Part shown: positions 24,224-36,959 of the stretch, in pieces
Numbering within the stretch: the stretch's first letter is position 1
Layout: every line of letters begins with the position of its first letter
Origin: Capitulum mitella
Lineage: Eukaryota > Arthropoda > Thecostraca > Pollicipedomorpha > Pollicipedidae
DNA: 64,000 nt
Assembly: GCA_030062745.1 (NCBI GenBank)
Contig: CP099846.1
Coordinates: 24,035,701 to 24,099,700 of the forward strand
Direction: 5' to 3'
Position numbers and translations under genes: made by a program
The notes under the pieces: model-generated
The model's input: the letters and a program-made list of their open reading frames with translations, nothing else
Told to the model about the DNA's origin: nothing
Database searches by the model: none

Positions 24224-24819
24224 TCTAGGTTCAGATGTGATTTACCTACGCACAAGCGTAACATTTTCACATGCTGCAGGAGTTAAGACAATCGCATGCT
24301 ATTCACGGTTATACAGAGCTGACCTCAGAGCCGAGGCAGGTAACGAACCCAGGAACAGCGTGTTGCAACACAACATGGCGTCCATACAGTCCTACTGGGC
24401 AGTAGCCTGCTAAATCCGATACTGCTATAACCCTAGTCTCGTTTGATGGCATCACCGAATAAACATTTCTGTGCATATCATGACTGACTGTGTCATACAG
24501 TCGTACAGCTAGTTTACCAAAGCTAGTAAAGCTGTCTACGACGGAGGCAGCGACAGTAGTGGAACTAAGGCTTTTCGTCAGAAAAACAACATCACCGACA
24601 GAGTACAGCTAACCGTTAATCCGCATATTCGTCACTATGTTTCCTCTGCGACATATTACAGTGTGAATATTCGCATTCTTCAGATAGTCAAAACTTGCTT
24701 AGGTGCAGAGACATAGCATGCTCATGCTTGCGCGCGATTGGTTTGCACACATTGACCCTGCTGTGGCAATGTTCTAGATTTCTTTTTAACTTCTGATTTT
24801 TTTGTTCGAAACACAGCGT

Positions 24820-26766
24820 TCATAGGTACCTGAACGGGCCGTGCTTACGAATTTCCGATGCGTAGTGAAGCATACAATGAAATTTTGGTTTCGGCGAATA
24901 AGAAAAAATCTGGACAACATCTTGCAGCAAACGTTCGATCTCGCTGTGGAGTTTCGATGGTTCATGTTCCGAGAATTTGGTTCCCATCAACACTTCTAAG
25001 ATGCGATGAAATCTGATAAGAATTCTCCACTCCTTACAATCTTTCACAAGATGGCCGATCATCAAATCAAAGGTAGAAGCCGAAGCAAATCCCAGCATTC
25101 ACTCATGCTTTGTTTGATCTGTATTTGACCCCATTTCAAACTCAGGGGACGCGGCGCGTTCACTGAGCCCACAAATGCGCATGAAAAATGAGTAAGGACT
25201 TCGTTGATGATTTTCAAGCCCACATACTTCTTCCGAACAATTATGTCAGTCAAAACGAGGCTCAAAATGTAAGGTGCTGTTCCTTCGAAAACATTGTGAC
25301 CTAGGTCTGGTGGGTGATTTTGGACGAAGTTATAGGAAGAAAGCTCTGTGAGAGGCGTTTTTCTAACAAACATACTTCTGCTACCTTCATGGAATTTTTT
25401 CCGTTCCTTCAATACCTCTTCCTCTAAAGCAAACAGCGATCTGGCGTTACATGACGTAGCTGCTTGCATATCTTTATATGACATCAGACAAAATCTGCAG
25501 CTGTTAGATGTAAAACATTCACTAATTCCAGCTATGGAGTAGGCAGCCAGGTTGTCCGCCACAACCGAGCCTGGTGTGACATACATCATGTCCCCTATTG
25601 TACTGTTCTCTAAATATTTCAGCTCCTTAATAAGCGGAGCCAGGATTTGTCCCATGTGTACATCCTAATGTACATCGTTGGAAACAGAAGCGCCAAATAA
25701 ATATTCTTAATCTTTGATCGACTTATTGCATGAAAATCCGTAATGCTGAAATACACTACTCCTAGTTTGTAGCGTTCTGTATGCGTACCAAGCGGATTAG
25801 TCACTATAAAGTCGTCGTAGTACACCACCAGCTCAATCATCTTTCTTCCAACGTGGACTACATGTTGCACGTCTTGATGCCCTGAAGGCCCAGGTACACT
25901 GGAGGCGTTTGCCATATGTCTAGCAAATAAGTCATCAGTGAAATATCCCCTTGCTTTCAAACGAAACATCTGTCTTTTGACTGACACACACTGGAACGTG
26001 TGCCTTTTGGAAGCATTCTTCGAGGACAATGTGACAGTTTCGGGCTCTATGTGACCGTACCGACGCCTACAGTATTTTGACAGTTTGTGAGGCGATCGAA
26101 ACGTTTTACAGGCGGCCACAATACTCTTCTGACGCTCCCGTATCGCTGAAAAACAGTTTGCATGTTCGGTGATGCTGGAAATGATATCACATATTCCATA
26201 GCTTATAACTGAGCAAACGTTGCCGGGAACATTCTGTTCATACTTCAGCCTGAGGAGAACATCACCAACAACGTCATAAGGGGTTTGTCCCGGACGTGAA
26301 GAGGGTGGCTCGCCATGGCGAATCGAATCATGAATGCTGTCAGGACGATAGTGTGCAGTTTGGTCTGAGTCTGAATCCAACGATTTGTCTGTTGATGAGT
26401 CGGTTATTGAGTCTGTTTAGCCTGATAGTGCCGCACGTGCTTGGAAAAGTTCCGTGTTTTGAAGAAAAGCTTGCCGCAGAGGGGGCATTTTATGTAGAAA
26501 CCTTTGTCGCGCTCATGAGCAGGACGATTATGCTTCGTGAAAATGAACCAGTCATGGTGTTTAAATGGACATATCTCGCAAACAAACGTGATAGCGGCGA
26601 CGAATACGTATAGCAGCGCTTGCCACCTCATTCTTACTCTATGGCAATATATTGCAAACAGGAAGTCGTCTTGTGCTTCTTCGCCACAGTCAAACTGGAA
26701 AGGAGAACGGGACAAGAATGAGACGAAAAAACGATTAGCAGACTTGGCGTCTGAAGCCGCCATCAC
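24820..26766 (-). pseudogene. zinc-finger transposase gene, CACTA/EnSpm-like, frameshifted and 3'-truncated
   Basis: Four colinear frames on the - strand: 26,766-26,404; 26,380-25,619; 25,655-25,062; 25,098-24,820. The first has a C2H2-like pair (CEICPFKHHDWF, then CPLCGKLFFKTRNFSKHVRH). The second has the YYDDFIVTNPLGTHTERYKL motif. The third has GSVVADNLAAYSIAGISECF, CRFC and HPPDLGHNVFEGTAPY. The fourth has PKPKFHCMLHY. From memory this order matches animal genes related to the TNP2/CACTA transposases. Frameshifts lie near 26.39, 25.64 and 25.08 kb, and the expected C-terminal part is missing after the GPFRYL segment, so it should be inactive. The frame change near 26.39 kb could be an intron instead. 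It lies upstream of the PB1-like gene on the same strand with no sign of a link. Confidence 0.65.
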
Positions 26767-27575
26767 GCTGGAAATGGTTTAGGCCTTGAGATGGATATTT
26801 TTGTCATCTATCTTCTTGTTTCTTCCTCTGCCAGGTCACATTCATTTACGGTCGTTTCTAAAACAATGACGTTCCTCCAAAAGGACTTTTTAACATGCTA
26901 CCCCGCACAAGTCCAGACTTCTGCCCACTCACGCAATGTTTTCCCCCGCGGTCAAAAGTGTGGTATAATGCGATTTTTTTCGGCCAGAAAAACCGGGATT
27001 ATATCTATGTGTTTCGTGCTTACTGCATATCCCACTACGAAAACAATAAGTGCTGCGAAAAGCTGTACTATGATGGCGCATGGCAAATGATTTTTTCACT
27101 GAAATTCATTTGCCCATGCCCCCATGCCATTCCAGTGAAAAATCGCGTCAAAGGCCAAATATGCTCCAGGAATTTAAAAGATGAGTCGCCTGTGATTAAC
27201 TCTGGCCCTACAAGTTTTTTCCATCTTTACCCAACGAAAGTGGGGAGGGGGGAAAGTTTAGAGTCCTCGCCTGCTATCTTGAAAACTAAGCAAACTACAT
27301 AAAAACGGAGAAAACGGCATTGAAAGGCTCTCGTCAAAGTACATCAGGAGGGCGTGACTGAACAATGTTCAACGTGACGTTTAGCCGGCCCAATCAGATC
27401 ACAGGGGTCAAACTTGTACATTGTAGACTCCTTTCGCTATCTCAGGAACTAAACATGCTACGACAATGCGGGAAACGGGGTTACACAACCCTTAACAAGC
27501 TGAATCAGATGGGAAATAGAGGACATCGACAAATGTAACCTGTGATGGTCATGTCGGATCAAAAGGGCCAAGACT
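26767..27575. other. intergenic, nothing recognised
   Basis: Overlapping open frames on the + strand at 26,791-27,302 show no domain and may be the 5' flank of the broken transposase gene. Confidence 0.35.
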
Positions 27576-27583
27576 AGTGTGGC

Positions 27584-27859
27584 CAGGGACGTAGCCAAGG
27601 AGGGGGGCTAGGGGCCATGGCTCCCCCTCAAACAAGCGGTCTACACTAGACGTATGGCGATATCGCACGCATACGGAATAGTAATAATATATATACATAT
27701 ATTGCAAAAGCAAACATTATATGTTTCCCTGTGTGCTAAATACGACGTAAATTACATAAAATTGATGTTTTTTCATATAAGTCTCGTCATATGCCAATGG
27801 TATATGACAAGATCTAACATTGTCTCCTGCCTCCGAGGAAAATCCTGGCTAGGTGCCTG
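27584..27859 (+). mobile_element. hAT-like miniature transposon, family I, complete (276 bp)
   Basis: CAGGGACGTAGCCA at the left and the near-inverse tggctaggtgcctg at the right, flanked by perfect 8-bp repeats agtgtggc (27,576-27,583 and 27,860-27,867). It contains the imperfect hairpin catatgcc...ggtatatg. The target size and CAGGG end fit the hAT superfamily. No coding capacity. Its last 15 bp form the outer edge of the large inverted duplication. Confidence 0.85.
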
Positions 27860-29493
27860 AGTGTGGCGTAGACCCGTCTTGCTATATTAAGAACTGAACA
27901 CGCTATGGTAATGAGCGAAATGGTGTTATGAAAGGAATAAAACGTGAAGCATTCAGGCATTCAAGTAACAATCTATGAAAATACAACTGCAACGAAATGC
28001 CGACGCAATGAAAAGTAAAAATACCTTCAGTGCTTATTATTGCTCTAGCTCAAACGCTGCTGCTACCACGAAGGCAAACCAACAAGCAAATGGGGAGGCG
28101 GGCAATCAGGTGGAAAATGGAATGGTCTGAGCCCCGGAGTCAAACTAGGGTCAACCGAACGCTGGGATCTCACATGTCCCGAGAGCGATTTTCGCAAAAT
28201 AATTTTAGTGACCTTTGCAACTTGTACCATTGCTAAACTGACGCCACTTAACTATGGAGGAAAATTGTTTCAGAGAGCCACTTGAAACCTGTATTTCGAC
28301 TTTCTTGACGTCACCATCATTGGCGTCTGTGCCGTAGAATCTTTCTAAAAACCTTGGATTCCGGCCGTACAGAGTTTACTTAGTAAAGATTACCCGTAGG
28401 TCAGTGCTCAGGATTGGGCACTTGAGTGCAGACGATGAACAGTTATCTCTGTTTGGGTATGGGGCGGGAAGCGGGATAAGCCATTATAAAAAAAAACTCT
28501 AAGGAAACTTCTGTCTTAAAGGCACGCACACGTGCGATATGATTGTGTATGCATGACATAAAAAAGTTCCCTTAAAAGTCTTCTGACCGACTTTTTCCTC
28601 AATCTGCGCTTTTAAAATATTTAAAAAGGATGTTGAAGAGGGCTCTGGAATTTGGTACGGCCGTACCTGAAGCGCCTCAATAGCAGCGCCACCGATGGTC
28701 TATGTCGTCTTTACGGTATCCTGGCACGTAGGTCCGATATGCAACTTCTTCGTGCCTCGTTTATATGACGAGTTCAAGCGAATGACAATCATTGAACAGT
28801 GGTGCTTATAAACTAATGCTGTATAAAATAGCAGCCGGTTTAAACGCACACTGATGAACGAAATAACAGGCAATTTACCTCGTAACAGCAGTCGAGATGG
28901 CTTGCTGCGCATGCGATCGTCTGTCGTCGAGACACGCGGGAGGAACAATGGCGGAAGTGTGGCGCGTTTCTACATAGGCGTGTGAAACCTCTGCAGAATT
29001 GTCGCAGTGGATAAAAACGGATGCGCGTAGAAAACATGGTTTATCATGTTTATCGTGTATTCGCAGATACATATCACTAATCGGATAAGCATCCTAGTCG
29101 GCCTTCAAGTCACAAATGCAAATAGTTCATGTCATGAAGTCCCTCAAATTTCTGGAATTTTGAGCCTTACCCGTGGAGACGCCCATGGCGTTTCCTTCTG
29201 TTTTGGGGTGTCGGACGGGGTGTCGGTTTAGGTGTCGCTGATTTCTGCGACACCAGAACGGGGTGTCATCTAGTTAAACGCGGCACCGGCCACGTCGTGA
29301 TCTGTGAAACCTGAATGGGGTGCTGAATGCATCAAGATAAATTGAAGGCGCCAAAAACATAGTCGGTGTCCTCCGTGGGTGTCCATTACACGCAAATTTC
29401 AACGATCCTCCATTGCAAGCACCCCTCTGTATCTGTGCGACACCATTACAAGGTGCTGCAATTGACACCAGGGTGTTTTTTCCTCTCTGTGTT

Positions 29494-29607
29494 TCCCTTT
29501 AAAACCGGCAGAAAATATTGGGATGGGCCCAAACCAACATTGCGTGGGCCAAAACCAACACTGGGTGAGCCAAGACCCTCTCAAAAGAATTCAAATCGAC
29601 ACCCCTG
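29494..29607 (+). mobile_element. family II hAT-like element, right-end fragment in left arm
   Basis: tttccctttaaaaccggcag through aaatcgacacccctg, matching the right third of the 8,512 element. The mirror copy is at 40,613-40,730. Confidence 0.65.
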
Positions 29608-30314
29608 CGGACAGCGCGCAGATGTGTCTTCACTTTCCGCCTGGAGACCGCACCACGAATGTATGTGTGTGTGTGATGGTAGTGCATAGTGCATCTGACA
29701 TGGAGACCTGTGCACGAGGCGACGCTTCCGTCAGTAAAATGTCAAAAATTGTGATTCAAATGTCGCAGATCTGTGCTTCAGAGGTACTTGTCGTCTGCGT
29801 GCTTTCTTATGTGAAGACTGGAATCTCAGGCACGCTTCACTTCTAGACGAACGAGGCTGGAGAAGGAGAAAGTTGTCATTGGGTTTGGGCCTTGGGTACA
29901 GTGGCCCGTAGGACAGATGCGCTACGGGCGACTGACTGACGCCTGACAAGACACCCGATTTCGCACAAGACTACGACGCCTGTAGTCAAGCCTGACTTAT
30001 GCGTCGACAAGGAAGACTTGGAGCTTTGGAACCTGTGGGATAGGATGGCGTTGCATGGGAAAAAAACGAGGCAAAAATCGCATTTTCCTTTCCCTCATCT
30101 CCACAGGGGTTCCACCGCTCCTAAAAAAGACAAAACAAGCAGATGCGATAGTGGCTCTACTACCAGCTCTTGATAATTGAACACAGACTCTGCCTGGCTC
30201 GCTGGGGGGTCCGGCAGGGCCTGCTTTAAGGAAAAATGACTGCGGGGGCAACGCTGCAAACGAGGGGCATTGGCTGAGACCATCCCTTGGCATTTGTCTT
30301 CTTGCTGAATTTAC

Positions 30315-30318
<4 letters not shown>

Positions 30319-30351
<33 letters not shown>

Positions 30352-30465
30352 TTTCCTAAGGAATGGATATATATCCCTAAGGAAGGGGTATACATGTATA
30401 TATACATATCCCTTCCTTAGGAGTTCGTTATATGTATGTATAATATATATATATATATAAGGACG
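30319..30465. repeat. AT-rich nested palindrome, left arm
   Basis: (TA)n flanks a hairpin whose stems are cctaaggaaggggtata and the inverse near tatcccttccttagg, followed by further (AT)n. The mirror region is 39,690-39,899, where the TA runs are visibly longer. Confidence 0.75.
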
Positions 30466-31089
30466 AACTGCAATGGAGGCTTTTCCAGAGTGCTCTCTCA
30501 TTAACTGATGCGTGTTTGGGAGTAAATCATGCGCACAAAATATGGCCTTGGTCCAACATTTTTAACCACTGTCACACGTAGATTGTATGTTGCTTTTGCC
30601 GTATTTTATTTTTAGTTTGATGAGATTCGCGCCGACTTTTGTGCATTCAGAACCCATTGAAATAAAAAAACACTATTCCATCTTTTCCCAGCAAGAATTC
30701 ATTCTCCATGGACTTGTGATCCCTGGGAAATTCGGTCAGGGCGAGGTGTGTCTGAAACCCCCGAAACGTGTTTTATGCTCCAGTTTTTTAAACCAAGCAC
30801 ACGATATGCATAAAATGTACATCATCCTTTTGACACACTGGATCGAAAGACACTTCATATGCTGTCTCAGGTCGTAGGTACACTGACTCTGTCGGCAGCA
30901 TTGCAGCTTAGGTGGGAATGATACTTCAATCCTTTTCGTGGCCGCGGGGTTCTAGCGACGATACCATTCGACGACTTGCAGCAGGTACTGCTTTTGCCTT
31001 TCATCCTTCGTCAGTACCTCGCACGCCTGGGTAAGAGCCACAGCTCGTTCGGAGAGGTCGCTTAATACCGCAATCCCGCGCAGGACTTC

Positions 31090-33193
31090 TTAAGCGTTCT
31101 TGAAGCCAGGTGCTGTCTCCCAATCAGCAGGATGGGCGGCAAGGAAATCCATGTCGATGCCGTAGGCCTTCAGGTTACCCACCGACTTTGCGATAATGAA
31201 GTCGACGATGATCTTCCTGGCGAGAACCTCCTTTGCCGCGAGATCCATCTGTGCTCGCTTAAGCGAACTCTCCAATCCCTGTTCCTGGAGTGCTGCGACC
31301 ATCCTCTTCATCTCACACGGCACGCCGTCGTCGAAGAACGACACACCAGTCAGTTCTTCGCTAAGGCACCTTAATAGGTCATTGTTGTAATAAATAGTAA
31401 GCCGTACATGTCATAATAAATGATAGGTGATTGAAAAAGTTCTTAGAGATCGTCTTCGACATTCCAGCATTCAAATCAGGCTTTGCAGGACGGCTAGGTT
31501 GTGCACGGGAGCCTTGACCACCGATGAAGAACAGAACCATACAATGACGTACAAAACAACCATGAAAGAGACGACGCGCTTGAATGCTCCCCATTCACTG
31601 AGAGTCACGGAGAACTGATGGCAAAGCGAGAAGATCTTGTTCCCGTAGATTAGGCGTCACATCCATCTGTCACGGTGGAGAGCACCGGGTTGGAGAATTT
31701 GATTCCCCGTGGTGGTTCTTGACCTCCGCGGGGAGGTCTTGACCAAAAAGGATGATTGAGACCTCAAAGAACTCACGATAATCATCGCTAAGCTGGATTT
31801 CGGTGAGCTCCTCTTGACAGAAGGCGGCGACACGATCCTTGGAGAGAAACGCCTGTGCCACTGCTGACTCCAGTTCTTCACGCATCATGGCTTCAAACTT
31901 GCTCCGATCAATGAGCCCCCATCTCTTCTTGAAGCGCTTGAACAAGAAGATCCCCGGTCCCGAGGACGGACCGAGGCGCGTGGAAAAGGCCGCCTCTGCC
32001 ACCATTTCGAAGATATGATGACGACAAGCGAAATGAAGGAGCTGTCGCCCAAGCTTCTGTTGAAGAAGCATGCTTGCTTCCACAACTTGCCCAGTATTGC
32101 TGGAAGTGGTGTCGAAGCTCATGCCGACGACCGTGTCCGAAACCTCTCAGTCTTCCAGACAACGCGCGACAACGTCGGCTGGTGCTGCTCCAACTCCGCT
32201 CCAACTGCAAACTTCGGAACACCGAGAACCTCGGCGGTGCTTCTTGGACCGGTCACAATGACAGGTAGTCGATCCACCTTTTCCTTTTCATCGTCAGGTA
32301 ACAGTTTGCTGTCCCAGTGGACCACCGGGTTGGGTGGCGCGGAGAAAGAATGCTAGATTTCGTCCGCAATGGCTTTCCTCTGCGATCTACGTGCCCACCT
32401 GGTCGAGCTTCTGTGATCACCGGTTCAGAGGAGCCGAGGCCGAGGGCCGAGGCCGTCGCCGATAGGAAATGAATTGCAGAGCAATCATTGAGCTTGGTCC
32501 GATCGAGGGCTGCTGCCAGACCAGGAGCGACAATGTTCTTGGCTCTCCTGCAGGACCGCTTCGAAGGAGAAAGCATGACGAATGGCTGCGGGTCATCCTG
32601 ATCTGTCACTTATGTGCTGTCGGTAAACGAGCATTCCACTTGGGCAGTTGCCTCTTGCTCCGTCTGCTGTGCAGTCTAACGGCTGGCCCTCTCTTCGGCC
32701 TGCTGTTGCCGTTGAAGAGCTCGCTCCTCCTTCCCAGAATGAAACTTATCGAATACCACCATGACGCCCCGGCGACCTGGCTCCCTTTGGGCCTGGAGAA
32801 TGTTTTTGCACTCTTGATTTTGATGATCTTAATGGTGCCGACACGGGCAATGTCAAGGTCTTTGAGGCTATCCCTAAATTCCTTCTTCTTGTCAATTCCT
32901 GGCGTGGACCTCCAGGATTTGCTTTTGATGAAAGCTCGGTACTGCTTAACCGTCCTGTTGAGCTTCTTTATCACGTTCCGCTCCGGTGCAGTGAGAATTT
33001 GGGCTTCGTTCCACAGCCTCATCACTTCACGTATGGTCTGTGTTTCGACCTCCCTCTGGGTAAGCCCATCCACACGGTAGGGCTGAACATATTGCTGCAG
33101 CACTTCTCCCCTCGAACGCAGCTTGTTTCCTTGTACTGATTCGACTTGGGCATCGATCAATCTTTTCGGCCTTTTTTCTCGTAGTGCAGTCAT
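31090..33193 (-). pseudogene. transposase-like gene (hAT-like, uncharacterised multicopy family), left-arm copy
   Basis: Colinear segments on the - strand: N-terminal 33,193-32,606; LDRTK region 32,609-32,253; VHWDSKLLPD block 32,325-32,119; FDTTSSNTGQ...ACRHHIFEM block 32,122-31,670; SFFDDGVPCEMKR C-terminus 31,344-31,090. From memory this order matches a high-copy family annotated only as uncharacterised in many arthropods and cnidarians. The aspartate-containing FDTT/SNTG and CRHH motifs recall an RNase H-like hAT transposase core, which is an inference. Frame changes and a stop in the charged linker near 32.70-32.85 kb disable it, and the same lesions occur in the right-arm copy. Confidence 0.65.
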
Positions 33194-34755
33194 AGTGGCA
33201 CAGACTTCCGTTACGAAAGGTACTTTCCGTATTGACGCAGGTTGCCGCGGGCGTCCCTTAAATATCTCGGCGTCTTAAAAACGCGCAGGAAATTACTAGA
33301 CCGGCACCGTGGGTTACCATGGCATGGCCGGGTATGGCATTTCAAAACTGCTAAATAAATATACCGTTGTTATATAAAATATATATAAATATATATAAAT
33401 ATATGTGTGTATATGTGTGTGTGTGTGTGTTACAGTCTGCAAACGATGGCCAGCATATTGACGAGATGGGGCAGCACTGATCATTTCCTAAATGGGCAGC
33501 AGGTTACCTGTCCAGTTTCTGTTGGTCTAATCTATCTCCAAAATACAGTTTGTGACCAAATTTTGCGAATATGTTTTTCAGCCGTACGCAAAAGTGCAAA
33601 AGCTGTCCCAGCACAGGCAGAGTAAACTGCTCCTTTTCCAGATTATCGGCCCCAAAATAAAAAAAGCCACCTGAGACCGAGAGATTCGCCTTAGCTCTGC
33701 CCCAATGAAATATCGTCAACATTTGTCATGATCTGCAGTCTGGGCTATGCCATGCTGGTGAAGCAGATAGGACATGTTCATGGGATGCACAAACCCATGC
33801 ACAGTGAGCAGCAAGAGTGACGGTTTTAAGATATGACTGATTAATTTTCCATTTTCCTCTATTTATAAAACTTAAATAGAGGAATAAAAAAACTATAAAA
33901 CAAGTTCTACCTATAAAACTTGGGTTTAACTGCCTAATTCAGTGAAGTTCTACAAATCAGGCACTGGGACCTTAAGAGGGTTTTTAAATCAGGGTGACGA
34001 CTACAGCACTGCTGGACTGTACCGCATTCATATTAACATCATCCCACCATAGTGAAGCCACTCTGATCATCAGCTCACCCTTCATTTTTCTTGCGTTTTA
34101 ACACGTCAAACATGGTCGCCTGCCTCATTATGTTTAACGTGCTTACAATGCAATGAAACGCCTTCGGCGCCCACGAGACAATTGTGGCATCGGATGCTGG
34201 CCTACCAATTACAAAACACGTTCGCCAACGGTCACTAGGTATGCCTACAATCCGTATCATAAAGTGATGCCTCTGAGTGTGCTGCCACATAACTCAATGA
34301 TTCAAAATATCCTTCGTTGATGAGATGCCGCTTCGCGAGAGACTCTCGTCCGCAGCGCTTTATGGAATGCTCTCCTGGTTACGCTAAAGTTAACAGCGAT
34401 GACCTCAGTGGTTACTCTACTCCTGGCTGTTTTCTTTCTTTGCATGGGCAAAGGCTCTTGACAAGGATGGGGGGGGGGGCAAAGTATAAAACTCAGGGGG
34501 AATTTGCCCACCCCCGAATTCACATGTTAAAATAGGCCCTGGGGTCCGACGCCCTAATAGTCAGGGATTTTTGACACTAGGCGTATGGTAATGACGAGAA
34601 AGAAGCGGTGTGAAATCCATATGGACCCCCATTAATGCCCGGAAATTTCCAGCTGTGAGACTTTGCTTCGTTGAATGAAAGTATATCATGTCATACCTAT
34701 TCAACTTTAAAAACGTTCCCACGCCCAGTTTTCAGGATCATCACTGTTCTCCTTT

Positions 34756-35365
34756 TTTTTTTTTTTAAAAAAAATCTTTTTTGTTTTGTTTTTTTTTCCT
34801 TATAAATTCAAGTGAAATGTTATGAATTTGATTTTTCTCCAATTTTGGATTAAAAACTTCATTTTATATCAATGAGATCTTTGTTTGGTCTCCGGAACTC
34901 AGATAAGAAACCAGATTCCATGCTAATCTGGAACTACTTTTTGTAATCGGTCATCGAAAGAGGACACCCAATCTCCTGCAAGGCCGTTACCTCCAGATTT
35001 GCTCTAGATGCTACTTGATCGATTGCGAACAGTCAAAAAACGTCCTGAGATCGCGTTCCAGTTGTCATAACCAATCGACTGAGAAGAAGACCGCCCTGCT
35101 GTCAGCACTAATGGCTGCACTCTGAGCCTTTTACTTTCGATAATAGGACTGAGTCGTGGTATGGGCAGGCACAGCTAAGGACGAGCCCTGTTCCTACGGC
35201 ACGGCATCGGTAGTTGCCATCCTGCGTTCACGCGGGCCGCAAGCCTTCAACACCTTCCAGGGAAAACCTGACACATTGCATGCACACCATTTCATCTCTG
35301 CAATCACATATGGTATGACGAACATACTGCATGGAATCTGGTTTCTTACGGAAGTATAAATACGG
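34756..35365. other. central spacer of the inverted duplication
   Basis: 610 bp not shared between the arms. It starts with a T-run/A-run (about 34,753-34,800). The 67-codon open frame at 35,156-35,359 is not supported as a gene. Confidence 0.7.
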
Positions 35366-36734
35366 AAAGGAGAACAGTGATGATCCTGAAAACTGGGCGT
35401 GGGAACGTTTTTAAAGTTGAATAGGTATGAGATGATATACTTTCTTTTAACGAAGCAAAATCTCACAGCTGGAAATTTCCGAGAATTAATAGGGGTCCAC
35501 ATGGATTTCACACCGCTTCTTTCTCGTCATTACCACACGCCTAGTGTCAACAATCCTTGAATATTAGGGCGTCGGACCCCAGGGCCTATTTTAACATGTG
35601 AATTCGGGGGTGGGCAAATTCCCCCTGAGTTTTACACTTTGCCCCCCCCCCTTCCTTGTCAAGAGCCTTTGCCCATGCAAAGAAAAAAAACATCCAGGAG
35701 TAGAGTAACCACTGAGGTCATCGCTGTTAACTTTAGCGTAACCAGGAGAGCATTCCATAAAGCGCTGCGGACGAGAGTCTCTCGCGAAGCGGCATCTCAT
35801 CAACGAAGGATATTTTGAATCATTGAGTTATGTGGCAGCACACTCAGAGGCATCACTTTATGATACGGATTGTAGGCATACCTAGTGACCGTTGGCGAAC
35901 GTGTTTTGTAATTGGTAGGCCAGCATCCGATGCCACAATTGTCTCGTGGGCGCCGAAGGCGTTTCATTGCATTGTAAGCACGTTAAACATAATGAGGCAG
36001 GCGACCATGTTTGACGTGTTAAAACGCAAGAAAAATGAAGGGTGAGCTGATGATCAGAGTGGCTTCACTATGGTGGGATGATGTTAATATGAATGCAGTA
36101 CAGTCCAGCAGTGCTGTAGTCGTCACCCTGATCTAAAAACCCTGTTAAAGTCCCAGTTGATTTGTATTTTGTATTGTGTATTTGATCCTACTTGTATTGT
36201 GTATTTGTATTTTTGTATTATGTATTTGATCCTAATTTGTAGAACTTCACTGAATTAGGCGGTTAAACCCAAGTTTTAGGCGAGGAAAATGGAAAATTAA
36301 TCAGTCATATATTAAAACCGTCACTCTTGCTGCTCACTGTGCATGGGTTTGTGAATCCCATGAACATGTTCTTTCTGACTCACCAGCATGGCATAGCCCA
36401 GACTGCAGATCATGACAAATGTTGACTATATCTCATTGGGGCGGAGCTAAGGCGAATCTCTAAGACTCAGGTGTTTTTTTTTATTTTTATTTTGGGGCCG
36501 ATAATCTGGAAAAGGAGCAGTTTGCTCTGCCTGTGCTGGGACAGCTTTTGCACTTTTGCGTACGGCTGAAAAACATATTCGCAATTTGGTCACAAACTGT
36601 ATTTTGGAGATAGATTAGATCAACAGAAACTGGACAGGCAACCTGCTGCCAATTTAGAAAATAATCGATGCTGCCCCATCTCGTCAATATGCTGGCCATC
36701 GTTTGCAGACTGTAACACACACACATATACATAC

Positions 36735-36737
36735 ATA

Positions 36738-36774
<37 letters not shown>

Positions 36775-36780
36775 CTTATA
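36735..36780. repeat. (TA)n microsatellite in right arm
   Basis: Alternating ta of about 45 bp. The mirror site at 33,378-33,430 is shorter and interrupted by gtgtgt. Confidence 0.85.
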
Positions 36781-36959
36781 TAACAACGATATATTTATTT
36801 AGCAGTTTTGAAATGCCATACCCGGCCATGCCATGGTAACCCACGGTGCCGGTCTAGTAATTTCCTGCGCGTTTTTAAGACGCCGAGATATTTAAGGGAC
36901 GCCCGCGGCAACCTGCGTCAATACGGAAAGTACCTTTCGTAACGGAAGTCTGTGCCACT

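Larger units (their letters stand above)
27845..34755 (+). repeat. left arm of a giant inverted duplication
   Basis: About 6.9 kb that matches 35,366-43,582 on the opposite strand along its whole length, with scattered substitutions and indels. Examples: 28,030-28,236 mirrors 43,191-43,397, 32,606-33,193 mirrors 36,960-37,544, and 34,317-34,535 mirrors 35,591-35,803. The outer end lies within the family I element at 27,584-27,859. The arm contains a broken transposase-like gene, AT-rich hairpins, a fragment of the family II element and the unoccupied TTAA site near 28,520. Confidence 0.9.

Noticed and set aside
25062..26380. Intact transposase gene
   Set aside because: The colinear domains lie in three different frames with overlapping ends and the C-terminal part is missing.
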